A stretch of 64,000 bases of DNA. It comes from Bog-473 sp963726005 (GTDB taxonomy: Bacteria > Actinomycetota > Acidimicrobiia > Acidimicrobiales > RAAP-2). A program made the translations under genes and the position numbers. Location of the stretch: NCBI GenBank assembly GCA_963726005.1, contig CAVSAT010000012.1, forward strand, positions 248,001-312,000. Reading direction: 5' to 3'. The notes beneath the pieces were generated by a model that was given only the letters and a program-made list of their open reading frames with translations, ran no database searches and was not told the origin of the DNA. Below, piece after piece: positions 11,691 through 19,998 of the stretch (the first letter of the stretch is position 1; every line of letters starts with the position of its first letter).

Positions 11691-12008
11691 ACAGTGACGA
11701 AGACGGGCGCCGGGGCGATCGAGCGCCTGCCCTCTGCCGTGGTGGGCGGGGGTGCCGGCCGCGCTGAGCGAGCTCCGCGACCTCGGGGTGTGGTCGATCG
11801 GTCTCGCCAAGACGGAGCAGTCGCTCTACGACCTGCCCCTCGGCGACGGCCCGTCGCGCTCGTGGTGGGCAGCGAGGAGAAGGGGTTGGCGTCGTGCGCC
11901 GGCCCCGTGACCTGGTGGTCGCCATTCCCCAGCACGGCGCGCTGCCCTCGCTCAACGTGGGCGTGGCGGGCCTGCTTCGAGGTCGCCCGCCAACGCGCCG
12001 CGGCATCG
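11691..12008 (+). pseudogene. Decayed duplicate of the rlmB-like gene's 3' end
   Basis: The stretch is clearly alignable with 9110-9448: SpoU-domain codons for VTKTGAGAIERLP, ELRDLGVWSIGLA, SLYDLPLGDG, GSEEKGL and LPSLNVGVAG are all readable, but in changing frames. Relative to the parent there is a base gained near 11750, bases lost near 11850 and 11890, and an eight-base loss near 11971. No start codon or upstream half exists. It is a passenger of the tandem duplication with no sign of coding constraint. The spacer that follows the parental gene is also copied here (to about 12085). Confidence 0.9.
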
Positions 12009-12075
12009 AGCTCGCGCCGACGAGGATCCTCGATGCCCTCGCCGGCGACGGCGCGTCGGACTATGGCTCAGGTCG

Positions 12076-14130
12076 CTAACCGATTCCCACCACCGGGTTG
12101 TTGAGCTTGAGACTTCCCGCCGAGCCCGCGAACTGCGCGTTGCCGAAGCTGAAGATTCCGCCATCGGTCGCGGCCAGCTGATAGCCGTTGTTGTCCGGCG
12201 TGATCTGGCCTCCGACCACGGGCTTGTTGAGGTGGACGCCGCCCATCGAACCGAAGAACCCGGCGACGCCGTACGTGAACACGCCCCCGTCGGCAGCGAA
12301 CAGGTCGTAGCCGCCCCCGGTGGAGGTGGTCGCCCCGCCGACGATGGCGGCGTTCAGTGGGCTGCCCCCATGCGAGCCGTGGAACGTGGCGTCGCCGAAG
12401 GTGAACACGCCGCCGTCGGAGGCGAACAGGTCGTAGCCACCCCCGCTCGCGGAGGCGGACATCCCGACGATGGGTTTGTTGAGGTGGATGGCTCCCGTCG
12501 AGCCGTGGAACATGGCGTCACCGAAGCTGAAGACCCCTCCGTCCGCCGCCACCAGCCAGTAGCCGCGGCCGTCGGGCGTGGGAGCCATGCCGACGATGGG
12601 CTGGTTGATGTGCATCCCACCGGTCGACCCGTAGAAGTTCGACGTTCCGTAGCTGAAGATGCCGCCGTCGGAGGCGACCAGCCAGTACCCCGGCCCGACC
12701 GGGTTGGAGGCGACGCCCACCACCGGCTGATTGAGGCGGGTGCCTCCCGTCGATCCGTAGAAGCCGAAGGCGCCGTACGTGAAGACGCCACCGTCCGAGG
12801 CCGCCAGGCGGTAGCCGCCGAGATTGGCGCCCAGCTGCCCGGCCGGACTGGGGTCGGAGACCCGGACCACCTGGCCGCTGATGCCGGGGATGGGCCCCCC
12901 GCTGGCCGGGATCACACCGAAGTTGCTGGCGAACACCGAGCCGTCCTTGGCCACGGTGATGCCAAGTGGGAACGTGAGGCCGGCGCTAGCCAGCGTGGTC
13001 CGGCTCCCGTTCGCGTTGATCCTGATGATCGCTCCGGGTGCGGGAATCCCACTACCGCCGGGACCGAGCGCGGGGTCATTGATTCCGGCGGTATCGATCT
13101 CCATGACAAGTAACCGTCCGGCCTGGTCGAAGGCAATGCTCCCGATCATGGTGAGGCCGCTGGCATAGACGGTGGGCGTCCCACCGGGAGCGATGCGGTA
13201 AACGTTGACATCCCCGACGTCGTTGCTGGAAGCTCCGCCCAGCTCTCCGACGTACAGTGCCCCATCGGGCCCGACGGCCAACGAGGTCGGGACGGCCTGG
13301 GCCATCACCGATCCACCGCCCGACGGCTCGGAGATCACGGGGAGCACGGCCAGGGTAGAGATCTGGCCGGCCGCGTTCACAAAGAGGATGTCGTTGGCGG
13401 CGGCGTCGGCCACGGCGAACCCACCGTTATAGGGCACGAGGCCGTAGGGATCGCTGTCGATAGCCGCCTCACCGGAAACCGGCGGGTTGACTTGGTCGGG
13501 GTTGTTGGCCGCCTCGTAGGGGCCGAAGCTGGCCACGGACGTGGCCGTCCCGCCGCTCAATGGGGCGCTGACCAGGTCACCGAGGAGTGCGCCGGCCGAG
13601 CCGTAGGTCTGCTGCCCCGTGGTCGGGTCGATGTTCTGGTTTTGGATGACGGCGTAGATCTTGCCGTTCACGACCCGCACGTCGGACACGCCGCCGCTGG
13701 CGGATCCGCCCCCGGGATTGCCCACCGAGGGCAGCCCCGTCACCACGTGGGTCACCGCACCCTGGGGCGTGATTCGGTCGATGGTGCCCGAGTTGTTGGC
13801 ACAGGCCGCCTCGGCCCCGGTCGTGCAGCCGGCGCCGACCACGCCGTCGCCGACCTCGGCCACGTACAGGTTCCCGTCGGGCCCGATCGTCAGGTGGTGG
13901 GGCTGATTGAGGCCCGAGGCGACGACCTGCAGCCCGGGCGTCCTCGGAGCGACGGCATGAGCGGCGCTTCCTGAGCCTGCTCCCGTCCATTGATGGCCCG
14001 AGAAGAGCCCGGGACCCTGGGCACCGGACCCGGTGGTCGCCGCTCCGACCCCACTCGCTCCGACCAATACCGCCGCCATGATCGCGGTTGCGCACGTCCC
14101 GACACGCCAAGCTCGAGATCCACTCGCCAT
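12076..14130 (-). CDS. Secreted ScyD/ScyE-like protein with 'DGG-F' repeats, copy 2
   Basis: Intact 684-aa paralogue of copy 1. ATG at 14130 (MASGSRAWRVGTCATAIM) opens a signal peptide ending near GASGVGAAT. Residues about 60-430 are the ScyD/ScyE-like propeller region (GLNQPHHLTIGPDGNLYVAE, DSDPYGLVPYNGGFAVADA, LGITVAKDGSVFASNFGV). The C-terminal six repeats of 42 residues repeat the pattern DGG(V/I)F-(T/S)(Y/F)G-F-GS-LN-P-VG. There is no sorting signal or membrane anchor. Differences from copy 1 are scattered through the gene, so the duplication is not recent. An extracellular binding or surface role is plausible but unproven. Confidence 0.85.
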   Translation of the reverse strand: MASGSRAWRVGTCATAIMAAVLVGASGVGAATTGSGAQGPGLFSGHQWTGAGSGSAAHAVAPRTPGLQVVASGLNQPHHLTIGPDGNLYVAEVGDGVVGAGCTTGAEAACANNSGTIDRITPQGAVTHVVTGLPSVGNPGGGSASGGVSDVRVVNGKIYAVIQNQNIDPTTGQQTYGSAGALLGDLVSAPLSGGTATSVASFGPYEAANNPDQVNPPVSGEAAIDSDPYGLVPYNGGFAVADAAANDILFVNAAGQISTLAVLPVISEPSGGGSVMAQAVPTSLAVGPDGALYVGELGGASSNDVGDVNVYRIAPGGTPTVYASGLTMIGSIAFDQAGRLLVMEIDTAGINDPALGPGGSGIPAPGAIIRINANGSRTTLASAGLTFPLGITVAKDGSVFASNFGVIPASGGPIPGISGQVVRVSDPSPAGQLGANLGGYRLAASDGGVFTYGAFGFYGSTGGTRLNQPVVGVASNPVGPGYWLVASDGGIFSYGTSNFYGSTGGMHINQPIVGMAPTPDGRGYWLVAADGGVFSFGDAMFHGSTGAIHLNKPIVGMSASASGGGYDLFASDGGVFTFGDATFHGSHGGSPLNAAIVGGATTSTGGGYDLFAADGGVFTYGVAGFFGSMGGVHLNKPVVGGQITPDNNGYQLAATDGGIFSFGNAQFAGSAGSLKLNNPVVGIG

Positions 14131-14186
14131 AGGATTTCCCCGTTTCCGAACCAAAGTTGGTATTTCGTAGTGATTTCGGTCATTAC

Positions 14187-14214
14187 CTCTAACAGACCCT
14201 GACGTGACCGTAAA
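14187..14214 (-). promoter_or_regulatory. Candidate promoter of ScyD-like copy 2
   Basis: TTTACG (14214-14209), 16-base spacer, TTAGAG (14192-14187) on the minus strand, as upstream of copy 1. Confidence 0.4.
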
Positions 14215-14393
14215 GCGACATGAAGCTGGGTCGATGAAATCGTAGGGACCACTCCGCTTCGGCTCCAGGGTGAAACCACGCACTCGGGCGTCGTGCTAGC
14301 ACCACCGACCCACGCAGGCGCGGCGCTGCCGTTGCGCTCGAGGCTACCCCGGACGGCACACGCATGACGACGTCAACGGTGCATCACCCGCTC

Positions 14394-14411
14394 GCCCGCC
14401 ACCGCGCGGGC
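14394..14411 (-). terminator. Candidate hairpin terminator after mscL
   Basis: GCCCGC, six-base loop, GCGGGC forms a perfect 6-bp stem 17 bases beyond the mscL stop. No U tract follows. The rest of the roughly 300 bases between the ScyD-like copy 2 start (14130) and mscL shows only the promoter candidate listed for copy 2. Confidence 0.4.
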
Positions 14412-14427
14412 GGAGTGGCGACTCAGG

Positions 14428-14853
14428 TCACAACGACGACGTCGCGGCAGTCACCTCGGACGTGCAGAAGGCGCACCGGCGCGCCGCGACCGGGATGTCG
14501 CTCAGGCACTCGGTGCATTCGTGCGTCTCGGGCTTTGTCTCCTCCTTGGGCACCAAGTTCAGCCGCTTCATCAGCGCGGTCAGCGGGACGACGACGGCGA
14601 AGAAGACGACCGTTGCGACGATGAGGAACGAGACCAGCGCGTTGAGGAACGAGCCGTACTTGAACGTGGAGTGGTTGAGGGTGAACGTCAGGTTGGCGAA
14701 GTTGGGTTTGCCGAAGATGGCGGCGATCAGCGGCGTGATCAGGTCGGCCACGAAGGCCGTGACCATTGCCGTGAAGGCGACGCCGACCACCACCGCGACG
14801 GCCAGGTCGACGACGTTGCCCCGCAGGACGAACTTCTTGAAATCCGAAAGCAC
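14428..14853 (-). CDS. mscL: Large-conductance mechanosensitive channel MscL with C-terminal zinc ribbon
   Basis: Pentameric inner-membrane channel that opens under membrane tension to release solutes during osmotic downshock. The 141-aa protein starts at the GTG at 14853, preceded by GGGAGG five bases away; the longer in-frame extension reads into the tRNA and is not real. The N-terminus LSDFKKFVLRGNVVDLAVAVVVG is the MscL signature TM1, and TM2 lies at about residues 70-93. Beyond the usual C-terminal helix (residues about 108-135) is a CTEC-x10-CAFC zinc-ribbon-like tail that E. coli MscL lacks; similar tails occur in other actinobacterial MscL as far as I recall. Confidence 0.92.
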   Translation of the reverse strand: MLSDFKKFVLRGNVVDLAVAVVVGVAFTAMVTAFVADLITPLIAAIFGKPNFANLTFTLNHSTFKYGSFLNALVSFLIVATVVFFAVVVPLTALMKRLNLVPKEETKPETHECTECLSDIPVAARRCAFCTSEVTAATSSL

Positions 14854-14921
14854 CGGCACCTCCCTGCTCGCATTGCGACCGTGTGAGGGCCCGCACCCGC
14901 TCACGCATCGCTTCGGTGGGG

Positions 14922-14994
14922 AGCCCGAGGCAGGAATCGAACCCGCGACATCTTCATTACAAGTGAAGTGCTCTACCAACTGAGCTACTCGGGC
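14922..14994 (-). tRNA. tRNA-Thr (anticodon TGT)
   Basis: Read on the minus strand: acceptor stem GCCCGAG/CTCGGGC, D-arm TAGCTCAGTTGGTAGAGC, anticodon stem CTTCA/TGAAG around CTTGTAA with anticodon TGT, and T-arm GCGGG-TTCGATT-CCTGC. Discriminator T, CCA not encoded. All arms pair. Confidence 0.97.
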
Positions 14995-15086
14995 GCTGTG
15001 CCCAGGCTACAGGCCGCCACCCTCGCCCGGGCGACGAGCCCGAAAGGCTTGCACCGGGCGCGGGCGCACGGCAGGCTGGACCCCTA

Positions 15087-15704
15087 GTGACGAACGAGCG
15101 GCCGCCATCGGGGACGTCGGGCTCGCTCTCGGTTGTGCGAGCGGCCGCGGTCCTGATCCTCTTCGTCGTCGCGGTCGCCGTCCTGGTGGCCGTCGGGACA
15201 CGACCGAGCGTGAGCGGCGAGCCGGTGACTGCGCCGACGACGACGACGCCCACCACGCCCACCACGCTGCCGGGCGGCGCCACGACGACCACCGCGGCCG
15301 GCGCCGCGACCACGACGACCGCACCGCCCGCGACGACCACGACGCCGACAACGTCGAGGCATCGTGGGGGTCACACGACGACCACCACCGTCGCGCCCAC
15401 CTCGGTGAGCGTCGTCGTGGCCAACGCCACGCATGCCAACGGTCTGGCGGCCCACTACACGACCGTCATCGGTGGAGGCGGTTGGACGATGAAGACGCCC
15501 GTAGACGCCGCGACGTCGGAGACGACGTCGTCCGTCTACTACGCGCCAGGCTTCCAGCAACAGGCGGCAGCCATCGCGACCGCCATCGGCGTCAAGCCGG
15601 CGCAGGTCTTGCCGCTCACGGCCGCCACTCCGGTCAGTGGCGTCACCGGCAGCGACGTGGTCGTGGTCATCGGCCAGGACCTGGCCGCGACGTCCGGCTC
15701 CTGA
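15087..15704 (+). CDS. LytR C-terminal (LytR_C) domain membrane-anchored protein
   Basis: A 205-aa protein with a GTG start, a short cytoplasmic tail, one membrane segment at about residues 17-36 (VVRAAAVLILFVVAVAVLV), a long Thr/Ala/Pro-rich extracellular linker (about 50-105) and a C-terminal LytR_C-like domain (VSVVVANATHANGLAAHYTTVI, VYYAPGFQQQA, VVVVIGQDL). LytR_C domains are found on cell-wall-associated proteins, often beside LytR-CpsA-Psr ligases, but no such catalytic domain is present here. Two bases separate it from otsB. Confidence 0.8.
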   Translation: MTNERPPSGTSGSLSVVRAAAVLILFVVAVAVLVAVGTRPSVSGEPVTAPTTTTPTTPTTLPGGATTTTAAGAATTTTAPPATTTTPTTSRHRGGHTTTTTVAPTSVSVVVANATHANGLAAHYTTVIGGGGWTMKTPVDAATSETTSSVYYAPGFQQQAAAIATAIGVKPAQVLPLTAATPVSGVTGSDVVVVIGQDLAATSGS

Positions 15705-15706
15705 CG

Positions 15707-16543
15707 TTGGCCGTCGCGGGCGACGCCGCGGCACGTCTCCCCGCGTTGCTGCGGCCGCTCGCTGCCGACCCGAGCCGCGGCGCCCTGTTCCTCGACTTCG
15801 ACGGCACGCTCGCCGCCATCGTCGCGGACCCGACCGGAGCGAGGCCGCTGCCGGGCGTCCCCGCGCTGCTCAGCGAGCTCGCCACGTTGTTCGCACTGGT
15901 CGCGGTCGTCTCGGGCCGACCGACGGGCTTCTTGGCCGAAGTGCTCGGCGAGCCCGAAGGCGTCACGCTGGCCGGCCTCTACGGCCTCGAGCGTGCCCTG
16001 CGCGGCCCCGAGCGCGCCACCTGGGCGGCGGTCGTCGACGAGGTCGTGCGCGAGGCGAGAGCCGAGGCACCCGAAGGTGTGTACGTCGAGCCGAAGGGCC
16101 TAACGGTCACGCTGCACTGGCGCGGCGTGCCCGAGCACCGGGACTGGGTCATCGCGTTCGCGGCGCGCCAGCACGCGCAGCGCGCCCTGGCGGTGCACGA
16201 GGGCCGCCACGAGCGCGAGTTGCGGCCCCCGGTCCGGGTCGACAAGGGGACGGTCGTGGGCGCGCTCGCAGCCGAGCACGCCGGGCAGCTCCTTGCCGTG
16301 GCGGTGTTCGGCGACGACATGGGCGACCTTCCGGCGTTCGCGGCCGCCGGCGAGCTGACGGCGCCCGACGGCCGGCCGCTCACGGCAGTCAGGGTCGCAG
16401 CCGTCGACGCCGAGAGCCCGCGCGAGGTGGCTGCACAGGCCGACCTGACCGTGCCCGGCGCGGCCGGCGCCGTGGCGCTGTTGCGGACCCTGGCCGACGC
16501 CGCCGGGGGCACGACCGAGCGCGGGGGTCCGCGAGCCGTGTGA
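15707..16543 (+). CDS. otsB: Trehalose-6-phosphate phosphatase OtsB
   Basis: HAD-superfamily phosphatase removing phosphate from trehalose 6-phosphate. The catalytic motif FLDFDGTLA lies at about residues 27-35, VSGRP (motif II) at about 70, and the Mg-binding GDDMGD late in the protein (about 203-208). TTG at 15707 was chosen as start; CTG at 15701 overlapping the upstream stop is the alternative, and no ATG or GTG lies nearby. Length 278 aa is normal. The matching GT20 synthase is at 18603-19991 on the other strand. Confidence 0.9.
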   Translation: MAVAGDAAARLPALLRPLAADPSRGALFLDFDGTLAAIVADPTGARPLPGVPALLSELATLFALVAVVSGRPTGFLAEVLGEPEGVTLAGLYGLERALRGPERATWAAVVDEVVREARAEAPEGVYVEPKGLTVTLHWRGVPEHRDWVIAFAARQHAQRALAVHEGRHERELRPPVRVDKGTVVGALAAEHAGQLLAVAVFGDDMGDLPAFAAAGELTAPDGRPLTAVRVAAVDAESPREVAAQADLTVPGAAGAVALLRTLADAAGGTTERGGPRAV

Positions 16544-16606
16544 CCCGGGGACGTAGGGTCCGTCGTCACCTCGATGCCTGCTCGTCCTCCAAGGGAGAAC
16601 CACACC

Positions 16607-18577
16607 ATGATCCGACTGGTCCGCCGCGCCGTCCTGAGCGTCACGCTGCTCGTCGGCGCGACCGCTGGATCCGCCGCCCTGCTCGCCGGTGGCGCTTCCG
16701 CAACGGCGCCCACCGTGCCGGCGCAGGTCACCGCATCGAGCTGGACGCCCACCCCAGTCCCGCAACCATCGGCGGCGACGGGCAGCTACGGCAACGGTGT
16801 GTCGTGTGTGACGTCGACGTTCTGTATCCAGGTCGGGCTCCAGCTCGTCTCCTCCCAGAACCAGGCGCTGATCACGCAGTGGAACGGTTCGTCCTGGGCG
16901 GTCGCGCCGAGCCCGAGTACCGCCGGCTCGACCGACACCAGCCTCAGCGCCGTCTCGTGCACGAGCACCTCGTTCTGCGTGGCGGCCGGGCTCCAACGGC
17001 AACCGTCGGCGCCGGAGCCCTTCTTCGAGCAGTGGAACGGCACGGCCTGGTCGGTGGTGCCCGCCGTCATTCCGGCGGGGTCGACCGGCGCGTCGTTGGC
17101 CGGGGTCTCGTGCACGAGCGCCACGTTCTGTGTCGCCGTCGGCGGCCAAACCGTCTCCTCGGTCGTCGGCCCTCTGGTCGAGCAGTGGAACGGCACGGCC
17201 TGGTCCGTCGTGACGACCCCGAATCTCGCCGCCCCGGGCAGGACGACCTTCACCGGGGTGTCGTGCCGGAGCACCGTCTTCTGCATGGCGGTGGGGTACC
17301 AGAAGGGTGACACCCAGACCCTGGCCGAGATGTGGAACGGGACGATGTGGACGGTCGTGACGAGCGCGAACGACCCCGCGGGGACCGTGAGCGAGTTCAA
17401 CTCGGTCTCGTGCGCCGGGGTCAGCTTCTGTGCCGCCGTCGGCCAGAGCTTCGGCGGCTCCATCACGGTGCCGAGTGACAACCTGGTGGCGCTCTGGACC
17501 GGCTCCGCCTTCACCATGAGCCCGGCTCCGAACCCGTCCACCGGCTTCGGGGGCGCACTCGACGGCGTGAGCTGCTTCAGCGCCACGTCGTGCACGACGG
17601 TGGGCCAGACGTTTCTGAACTCCGTCGGGACCGGGAGTGACACCCAGGGTCAGACCTGGAACGGTCAGTCCTGGACCATGGTGTCGACGCCCAACGGACC
17701 CGTCTCGACGACCCTGAATTACCTCACCGGCGTCGACTGCCTGACCGATTGGGCCTGTGTCGCGGTGGGGGACGCCTACGACGGCACGAACGACCACCCC
17801 CTGGCCGCCTGGGCCCCGATCGCCCGCTCGGGCTACCGATTCGTGGCCTCAGACGGCGGCATCTTCGCCTACGGGGCCGCCGCCCCGTTCCTGGGGTCGC
17901 TCGGCGGGACGGTGCTCAATCAGCCCATCGTCGGCATGGCCGTCATGCCCGCCGGCGACGGCTATTTCCTCGTGGCGGCTGACGGCGGGGTCTTCTCCTA
18001 CGGGTCGGCAAGGTTCCACGGCTCGACCGGCTCCGTACACCTCAACAAGCCGATCGTCGGGATGGCGCTGACCGCCGATGGGGAGGGGTACTGGCTGGTG
18101 GCCTCGGACGGCGGCATCTTCGCCTTCGGCGACGCCCAGTTCTACGGCTCCACCGGGTCGATCGCACTCAACAAGCCCGTTGTGGGCATGGCGGCGACGC
18201 CCAACGGGCTCGGGTACCTCCTGGTGGCCTCCGACGGTGGGATCTTCAACTACGGCAACGCGCGATTCGCCGGTTCGACGGGCTCGATCGCACTGAACAA
18301 GCCGATTGTGGGCATGGCCGTGACGACGTCGGGGGGCTACTTCCTGGTGGCCTCCGACGGCGGCATCTTCGCCTACGGCGGAGCGGTCTTCGCCGGCTCG
18401 ACCGGCTCGATCCACCTCAACAAGCCCATCGTCAGCATGGCCGTGGCGGCCAACGGCTACTACCTCAGCGGGTCCGACGGCGGCATCTTCGCCTACCCGA
18501 CTTCGGGTGGTCCGCCGTTCCTCGGTTCGACGGGCTCGATCGTGCTCAACAAGCCCATCGTCGGCCTCGCGTCGTAG
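16607..18577 (+). CDS. Secreted two-repeat-class protein ('VSC-WNG' and 'DGG-F' repeats)
   Basis: A 656-aa secreted protein; ATG at 16607 follows AAGGGAG nine bases upstream, and residues 1-35 are a signal peptide (LVRRAVLSVTLLVGATAG). Residues about 55-405 hold seven repeats of about 50 residues built as GVSC-x6-FCxAVG ... EQWNGTAWSVV, each with a Cys pair seven residues apart, likely disulfides, suggesting a seven-bladed propeller. Residues about 410-656 are six copies of the 42-residue DGG(I/V)F repeat also found in the ScyD-like pair. No catalytic motif or anchor is visible. A surface or matrix role is a guess. Confidence 0.85.
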   Translation: MIRLVRRAVLSVTLLVGATAGSAALLAGGASATAPTVPAQVTASSWTPTPVPQPSAATGSYGNGVSCVTSTFCIQVGLQLVSSQNQALITQWNGSSWAVAPSPSTAGSTDTSLSAVSCTSTSFCVAAGLQRQPSAPEPFFEQWNGTAWSVVPAVIPAGSTGASLAGVSCTSATFCVAVGGQTVSSVVGPLVEQWNGTAWSVVTTPNLAAPGRTTFTGVSCRSTVFCMAVGYQKGDTQTLAEMWNGTMWTVVTSANDPAGTVSEFNSVSCAGVSFCAAVGQSFGGSITVPSDNLVALWTGSAFTMSPAPNPSTGFGGALDGVSCFSATSCTTVGQTFLNSVGTGSDTQGQTWNGQSWTMVSTPNGPVSTTLNYLTGVDCLTDWACVAVGDAYDGTNDHPLAAWAPIARSGYRFVASDGGIFAYGAAAPFLGSLGGTVLNQPIVGMAVMPAGDGYFLVAADGGVFSYGSARFHGSTGSVHLNKPIVGMALTADGEGYWLVASDGGIFAFGDAQFYGSTGSIALNKPVVGMAATPNGLGYLLVASDGGIFNYGNARFAGSTGSIALNKPIVGMAVTTSGGYFLVASDGGIFAYGGAVFAGSTGSIHLNKPIVSMAVAANGYYLSGSDGGIFAYPTSGGPPFLGSTGSIVLNKPIVGLAS

Positions 18578-18602
18578 CGGGACCGCTCACGGCTTGGATC
18601 GC

Positions 18603-19991
18603 TCACCCGGCTCGAGCCGCCGCCAGCTGGTCGGCCCACCAGTCGGCCGACGTCCGGCCCCGCACCGACGCCTGCAGCGCGGCCGCCCGTTGCGACCGCT
18701 CGGCCGTCTCCATCGAGAGCGCCGTGTGGAGGGCGGCGGCGGTTCCCGACACGTCGAAGGGGTTGACCCCGAGGGCACCGCCCCCCTCGAGCGCCAGCTC
18801 CTCCCACGCGCCCGCCTCGCGCGAGAGCACGAGCGCGCCGCCGGCGGTGTTGAGCAAAGGTCCCTCCTTGGCCACCAGGTTGAGCCCGTCGCGCACGGGG
18901 TTGACGAGCAGGACGTCGGACAGCGTCAGCGCGGCGAGCGAGCGGGCCCGGTCGTCCTGCACCGAGAGCACGATGGGCGTCCACCCCTCCACCGGGTCCC
19001 CGAAGGCGTGGTTGATCCGCTCCGCCGTGTGCACCACGTCGGCGCCGTAAGCGAGATACTCCGCCAGTCCCTGCCGGCTCGGGTAGGCGAACGCCACGTG
19101 CACCACCTGGCCGCGCCACTCGTGATGGGTGACCAGCAGCTCCTCGAAGGCCAACATCCCGCGCACGATGTTCTTCGACGGCTCCATCCGGTCGGTCCGC
19201 ACCACGATCCGGCGCCCACCCACCTCGGCCCGCAGCGCCGCGGCGGCGGCCGCGCACTCAGCCGAGGCCGCCTCCTCCGTGAGCACGCCGGCGTCCGGCC
19301 CGAGCGGCGCCACGAACGTGGGCGGGGCCTTCCGGCCGGCCGCCTCGAAACAGTCGGTGAAGGCGGCCTCCCACTTGTGGCAGTGGAACCCGCACGCCGC
19401 GTAGCCGGCCATGCCGTCGAGCAGCTCGGCCACGACCGCGTCGGGCAGGACCTCGAGCATGGCCGGCGCCGCGAAGGGCGTGTGCAAGAAGTGCACCAGC
19501 CGCAAGTCGGGGCGCTGTTCGGCCAGCATGCGGCCGAGCAGGGAGAAGTGGTAGTCCTGCACCAGCACGGCGTCGCCCTCGCCGGCCCGCGTGGCGACGA
19601 CATCGGCCATGGCCCGGTTGTAGGCCCGGTACCCCTCCCAGGCCTTCCACCAGTGCCGGTCGAAGCGCGGCCGGTGCGGGAGGTCGAAGAGGTGGTGATG
19701 GCAGTACCACAGGGTCGTGTTGGCGACGACGTCGTAGGCCATCCGATAGGTGTCGTCGTCGACGACCACGGGCACGAGGTCGAGGCCGTCCTCCTGCATG
19801 AGGCCCCGGGTGACGGCCTCGCGGTCCGCCGCGCCCATCGTCACCGAGGCCCACGTCGTGCCGCTGCCCTCGAGCAGCCGGTGCAGCGATGAGGCGAGGC
19901 CCCCGCCGGCCGGCACCGGCACGAGGGACCCGTCGCGCTCCTTCCGAAAGGTGAGCGGTCCCCGGTTGGAGACGACGATGGTCCCGCTCAC
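18603..19991 (-). CDS. otsA: GT20 family glycosyltransferase, probably trehalose-6-phosphate synthase OtsA
   Basis: Transfers glucose from a nucleotide sugar to glucose 6-phosphate. The 462-aa protein has IVVSNRGPL at the N-terminus, VQDYHF (acceptor-site Asp) near residue 146, RTDRMEPSKNI (the phosphate-binding Arg and Lys) near 270 and LVNPVRDGLNLVAKE near 365. GTG start; the GAAGG over the gpgS stop is a fitting ribosome binding site, seven bases after gpgS. Related GT20 enzymes make glucosylglycerol phosphate, so the acceptor is not certain, but otsB nearby favours trehalose. Confidence 0.85.
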   Translation of the reverse strand: MSGTIVVSNRGPLTFRKERDGSLVPVPAGGGLASSLHRLLEGSGTTWASVTMGAADREAVTRGLMQEDGLDLVPVVVDDDTYRMAYDVVANTTLWYCHHHLFDLPHRPRFDRHWWKAWEGYRAYNRAMADVVATRAGEGDAVLVQDYHFSLLGRMLAEQRPDLRLVHFLHTPFAAPAMLEVLPDAVVAELLDGMAGYAACGFHCHKWEAAFTDCFEAAGRKAPPTFVAPLGPDAGVLTEEAASAECAAAAAALRAEVGGRRIVVRTDRMEPSKNIVRGMLAFEELLVTHHEWRGQVVHVAFAYPSRQGLAEYLAYGADVVHTAERINHAFGDPVEGWTPIVLSVQDDRARSLAALTLSDVLLVNPVRDGLNLVAKEGPLLNTAGGALVLSREAGAWEELALEGGGALGVNPFDVSGTAAALHTALSMETAERSQRAAALQASVRGRTSADWWADQLAAARAG

Positions 19992-19998
19992 GTCGCCT

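Larger units (their letters stand above)
11691..14228. repeat. Tandem duplication, unit 2
   Basis: Second copy of the unit at 9110-11690: rlmB relic, spacer, ScyD-like copy 2 and its promoter region. Similarity ends shortly after GACATGAAG at about 14225, matching the junction in unit 1. Confidence 0.85.

Noticed and set aside
11580..12006. N-terminal 143 codons of the open frame preceding ScyD-like copy 1
   Set aside because: It reads antisense through the decayed rlmB fragment; the real start with signal peptide is at 11578 in another frame.
9110..14228. Composite transposon or insertion sequence
   Set aside because: No transposase, terminal inverted repeats or target-site duplication; a simple tandem duplication explains the structure.
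9514..18577. CRISPR array in the repeat-rich region
   Set aside because: The periodicity (about 126 bases) is coding for 42-residue protein repeats; no short palindromic repeats with unique spacers.
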